From DASUBN01 sp036263155 (GTDB lineage Bacteria; Pseudomonadota; Gammaproteobacteria; Natronospirales; REEB76): a stretch of DNA of 64,000 nucleotides. Where the stretch lies: positions 11,905 to 75,904 of the forward strand of contig DATAHN010000110.1 in NCBI GenBank assembly GCA_036263155.1. Direction: 5' to 3'. Below the pieces are notes generated by a model, which worked only from the letters and a program-made list of their open reading frames with translations, had not been told where the DNA came from and searched no databases. The position numbers and the translations under genes were made by a program. The first letter of the stretch is position 1, and every line of letters begins with the position of its first letter. Shown in pieces: positions 61,744-64,000 of this stretch.

Positions 61744-63531
61744 TCAGGCGAGCGACCCCAGCGCCTCCAGGAGCGGCCCGAGTTCATCCGCGTAGCGGCG
61801 GCCGCGCTGCACCGAGGAGCGGTATACCGGCTGGCGCACCTGCCAGGCGCTCGCGGTCTGCACCGCACGTTCCGCGGTGTGGAAATCGAGGCAGGCCGGG
61901 TCCCAGGCCAGCCCGCAATGCGCCACCAGGCGGCGCGCGCCGCTCTCCAGGTCCTGCACCAGCTCCTCGTAGTCCAGTTCCAGCATCGTCCCTGCCGGCA
62001 GCACGCCGCGCCAGTACTCCATCTGTTCCGCGTACAGGCGATAGAACTCGCCCAGTTCCTTCAGGTCGTACGAGAACAGCTGGCCGTTGCGGAACAGGTT
62101 GGTGAAGCACGACACGCAGGTGTCCACCGGGTCGCGGCGGCAATGGACGATGCGCGCCCCGGGGAAGAGCGCGTGGATGAGACCGAGCTGCATGAAGTTG
62201 GAAGGCATCTTGTCGGTGACGCGGCTGGCCCGCGGCGCCAGCGCCCGCAGGCCGGCGAGATACTCGCCTGCCACTGCGCGCAGTTCCGCGTCCGGCATGG
62301 CCGCGACGCCGGCGGCGAAATCCACCGCGAAGCGCGGCCCCAGGTGCCGGCGCCAGGCGTCGCTGAGCAGGGTGAGCTCGCCGCCGCCGTGCACCGCGCC
62401 ATGGCCCGCCAGGACCTGCTCCACCAGGCTGGTGCCCGAGCGGGGCATGCCGACGATGAACACCGGCAGCTCGGAAGGATCGCCGGTGCTGCGCCGCATG
62501 AACTCCGGACCGAAGCCGCGGCGCAATTCCTCGAGATAGCGCCGCTGGGATTCGGTGGAGTAACGGATCAGCCGCCGGTACAACCGATTCCCTTCCAGAT
62601 ATTCATGGAAGGCCGGCGGATATTCGCCGTCATCCTCGAGCAACTTTCCCAGGGCGAAGTGCCCGCTCACCTGCTCGCTCACGGGCAAACCGCCAGGCCG
62701 CGCCAGGCGTTCACGCATGCGCGGCACCACCGGATCGCCCAGAGCGAGCTTGCGGATGCCGGCGAGGGCGCTCGCCGCCTGGAAGAAATCCGGATCCACC
62801 GCGAGAGCCGCCTGCAACGCGGCGGCGGCCTCGTCGAAGCGCCCCAGCACGCCCAGCAACAAGCCTTTGTGCAGGTGCAGCACCGGCAGCCGCGGATGCG
62901 CCTTCAGCAGCGCGTCCAGCTCCCGCAACGCCTCCTCGCGCGCGCTTGATTCGCCCAAAACTTCCGCCAAGCGCTCGGCGGTCCGCGCATCCTGCGGCGC
63001 CGCGCCGTGTGCATGGCGGCAGGCCGCCAATTCCTCGTCCCGGCGCCCGAGCTCCCGCAATGCATCCGCGAGGGCCAGCCAGGACTCGATGTGTGCCGGT
63101 ACCGCCGCCAGGCCGCGTTGCCAGCAGGCCACGGCGTCTTCGGTGTGGCCCAAGGCGTGCAAGGCAGACGCCAGGCCATGCCAGGCATCGGCGTTGCCTG
63201 GCCCGAGTTCCAGGGTGCGCTGGTAGAGCGGTATCGCCTCCTGCCAGCGACCTTGCGCCGCCAGCACGCCGGCGTAGTTGTAGACGAACCCGGGATGGCT
63301 GCCGTCCCCCAGGGAACGGCGCAGCAGGTCCTCCGCGAGCCCGGGACGGCCGGTCTGGTGCGCCAGCAGTCCAAGGTAATGGAGGGCTTCCGGCAGTTCC
63401 GGGGACTCGGCCAGGATATCCCGGTAGACGCGCTCCGCCTCCGCATGGCGCCCCTGGCGCTGCCAGTCCAGGGCCTGGGCCAGCCTGCGGCGCAGGGCTT
63501 CGGGGGTCTGGGGGGGCGATGCAGGGCTCAT
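61744..63531 (-). CDS. TPR-containing sulfotransferase
   Basis: The 595-residue protein has TPRs over residues 10-260 and a sulfotransferase domain with FIVGMPRSGTSLVEQVLAGH (358-377), VTDKMPSNF near 438 and HCRRDPVDTCVSCF (463-476). The form GMPRSGTSL is the common proteobacterial TPR-sulfotransferase type. It is transcribed in the same direction as the TonB receptor gene upstream, but a strong terminator separates them. A weak promoter (TTTGCC-16-TAGACT) is possible within 63545-63570. Confidence 0.93.
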   Translation of the reverse strand: MSPASPPQTPEALRRRLAQALDWQRQGRHAEAERVYRDILAESPELPEALHYLGLLAHQTGRPGLAEDLLRRSLGDGSHPGFVYNYAGVLAAQGRWQEAIPLYQRTLELGPGNADAWHGLASALHALGHTEDAVACWQRGLAAVPAHIESWLALADALRELGRRDEELAACRHAHGAAPQDARTAERLAEVLGESSAREEALRELDALLKAHPRLPVLHLHKGLLLGVLGRFDEAAAALQAALAVDPDFFQAASALAGIRKLALGDPVVPRMRERLARPGGLPVSEQVSGHFALGKLLEDDGEYPPAFHEYLEGNRLYRRLIRYSTESQRRYLEELRRGFGPEFMRRSTGDPSELPVFIVGMPRSGTSLVEQVLAGHGAVHGGGELTLLSDAWRRHLGPRFAVDFAAGVAAMPDAELRAVAGEYLAGLRALAPRASRVTDKMPSNFMQLGLIHALFPGARIVHCRRDPVDTCVSCFTNLFRNGQLFSYDLKELGEFYRLYAEQMEYWRGVLPAGTMLELDYEELVQDLESGARRLVAHCGLAWDPACLDFHTAERAVQTASAWQVRQPVYRSSVQRGRRYADELGPLLEALGSLA

Positions 63532-63565
63532 AAGGGCGGTCAGTCTAGCAGCCCTCCCGCCCGGG

Positions 63566-63595
63566 CAAAAAAAAGCGGCCCCTTTCGGGGCCGCT
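63566..63595 (-). terminator. Terminator of the TonB-dependent receptor gene
   Basis: A nine-bp perfect stem AGCGGCCCC/GGGGCCGCT with a TTTC loop is followed on the minus strand by eight T residues. Confidence 0.93.
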
Positions 63596-63627
63596 CAGGA
63601 TGACCGTTAGAACGGTTCGTTATTAGA

Positions 63628-64000
63628 TCAGAACTTCACCGAGATGCGGCCGTAGAACTCACGGCCGGGCACGCGGTAGAAGGACGGCAGGAAGCTGTTG
63701 GCGAAGGCCGTCAGCACCGCCGGGGGGTTCTTGTCGAACAGGTTGCGGATACCGAGGTGAAGTCGGTATTGATCGCATCCGCATGATAGGTACCCTGCAC
63801 GTCGTGGTACATGGTCGCGCCCACATGGTTGCGGCCGGTGCCGCCCGTCGGGGAGTAGATCTCCGTCGGGTTGGAGCACGAGCTCGTGTAGGTCGAGACA
63901 GTCCGGGCAGAGCAGCCCTCGTACATGGCGGCGAAGTACTGCACGTTCCAGTTGGCGGACCAGTCACCGTAGTTCCAGTTGAGGCTCACGTTCGCCTTCT
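63628..64000 (-). pseudogene. TonB-dependent receptor, C-terminal part, with apparent frameshift
   Basis: One minus frame encodes receptor-like barrel sequence (NWNYGDWSANWNVQYF, then DAINTDFT) up to about 63756. The next frame continues it (LGIRNLFDKNPPAVLTAF) to the canonical aromatic end GRISVKF and a stop at 63628. NLFDKNPP followed by a short tail is typical of TonB-dependent receptors. Adding one C at about 63755-63757 (CACCTC to CACCCTC) would restore a single frame reading DFTLGIRNLFDKNPP. Either the gene is broken or the assembly has lost one base in a C run. The 5' part lies outside the window. Confidence 0.8.

Overview
The window is about two-thirds GC, densely coded, and reads as a chromosome segment of a gammaproteobacterium. 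Several neighbourhoods are gammaproteobacterial: divergent ppsR/ppsA, dapA-gcvR-bcp, dnaX-ybaB-recR with the 4.5S RNA upstream, ruvCAB-ybgC-tolQRAB-pal-cpoB-queE-queC, the mla lipid-transport genes, relA, oligoribonuclease and sucA-sucB-lpdA. The class I fructose-bisphosphate aldolase, the TPR-sulfotransferases and the TonB receptor point towards the Xanthomonadales/Nevskiales/Steroidobacterales side of the class. That placement is an inference; no 16S gene is present.

Layout. 0-6.3 kb: end of a phosphoglucomutase gene, ppsR, and a ppsA transcription unit that also carries a 2-oxoglutarate/Fe(II) oxygenase and an extended aldehyde dehydrogenase. 6.3-14.2 kb: small membrane, periplasmic and lipoprotein genes, a threonine-dehydratase-like enzyme, a DMT transporter, orn, a Ste24-type protease and rsgA. 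14.2-18.5 kb: hinT-like, FkbM methyltransferase, recR, ybaB, dnaX, ffs, a hairpin-rich spacer and tRNA-Ser(GGA). 18.5-31.1 kb: a short BamC-like lipoprotein, dapA, gcvR, bcp, a PIN-PhoH ATPase, fadL, bepA, mlaA facing mlaFEDCB, and class I aldolase. 31.2-45.7 kb: tRNA-Lys(TTT) with a nearby partial copy, queC, a 130-bp inverted-repeat element, queE, the Tol-Pal operon, ruvCAB, yebC, a YfaZ-like porin, relA, a Bax-like glucosaminidase and a polysaccharide deacetylase. 45.8-51.4 kb: the 2-oxoglutarate dehydrogenase complex.

51.6-64 kb is the unusual part. Ten consecutive genes encode either iron/2-oxoglutarate hydroxylases (prolyl-4-hydroxylase-like, aspartyl/asparaginyl-hydroxylase-like and two other double-stranded beta-helix types) or PAPS-type sulfotransferases, several with TPR or SEL1 repeats, followed by the 3' end of a TonB-dependent receptor gene. 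One protein fuses a hydroxylase to a sulfotransferase. None shows an obvious signal peptide. I read this as a cytoplasmic hydroxylate-and-sulfate modification island of unknown substrate, possibly a peptide or protein linked to the TonB receptor. It is the best candidate here for an undescribed system. The receptor gene appears to carry a one-base frameshift.

Non-coding features include 4.5S RNA, two tRNAs, several strong terminators, palindrome clusters (one inside the dnaX coding region) and the inverted-repeat element beside queE. I see no CRISPR array, insertion sequence, rRNA or phage gene.
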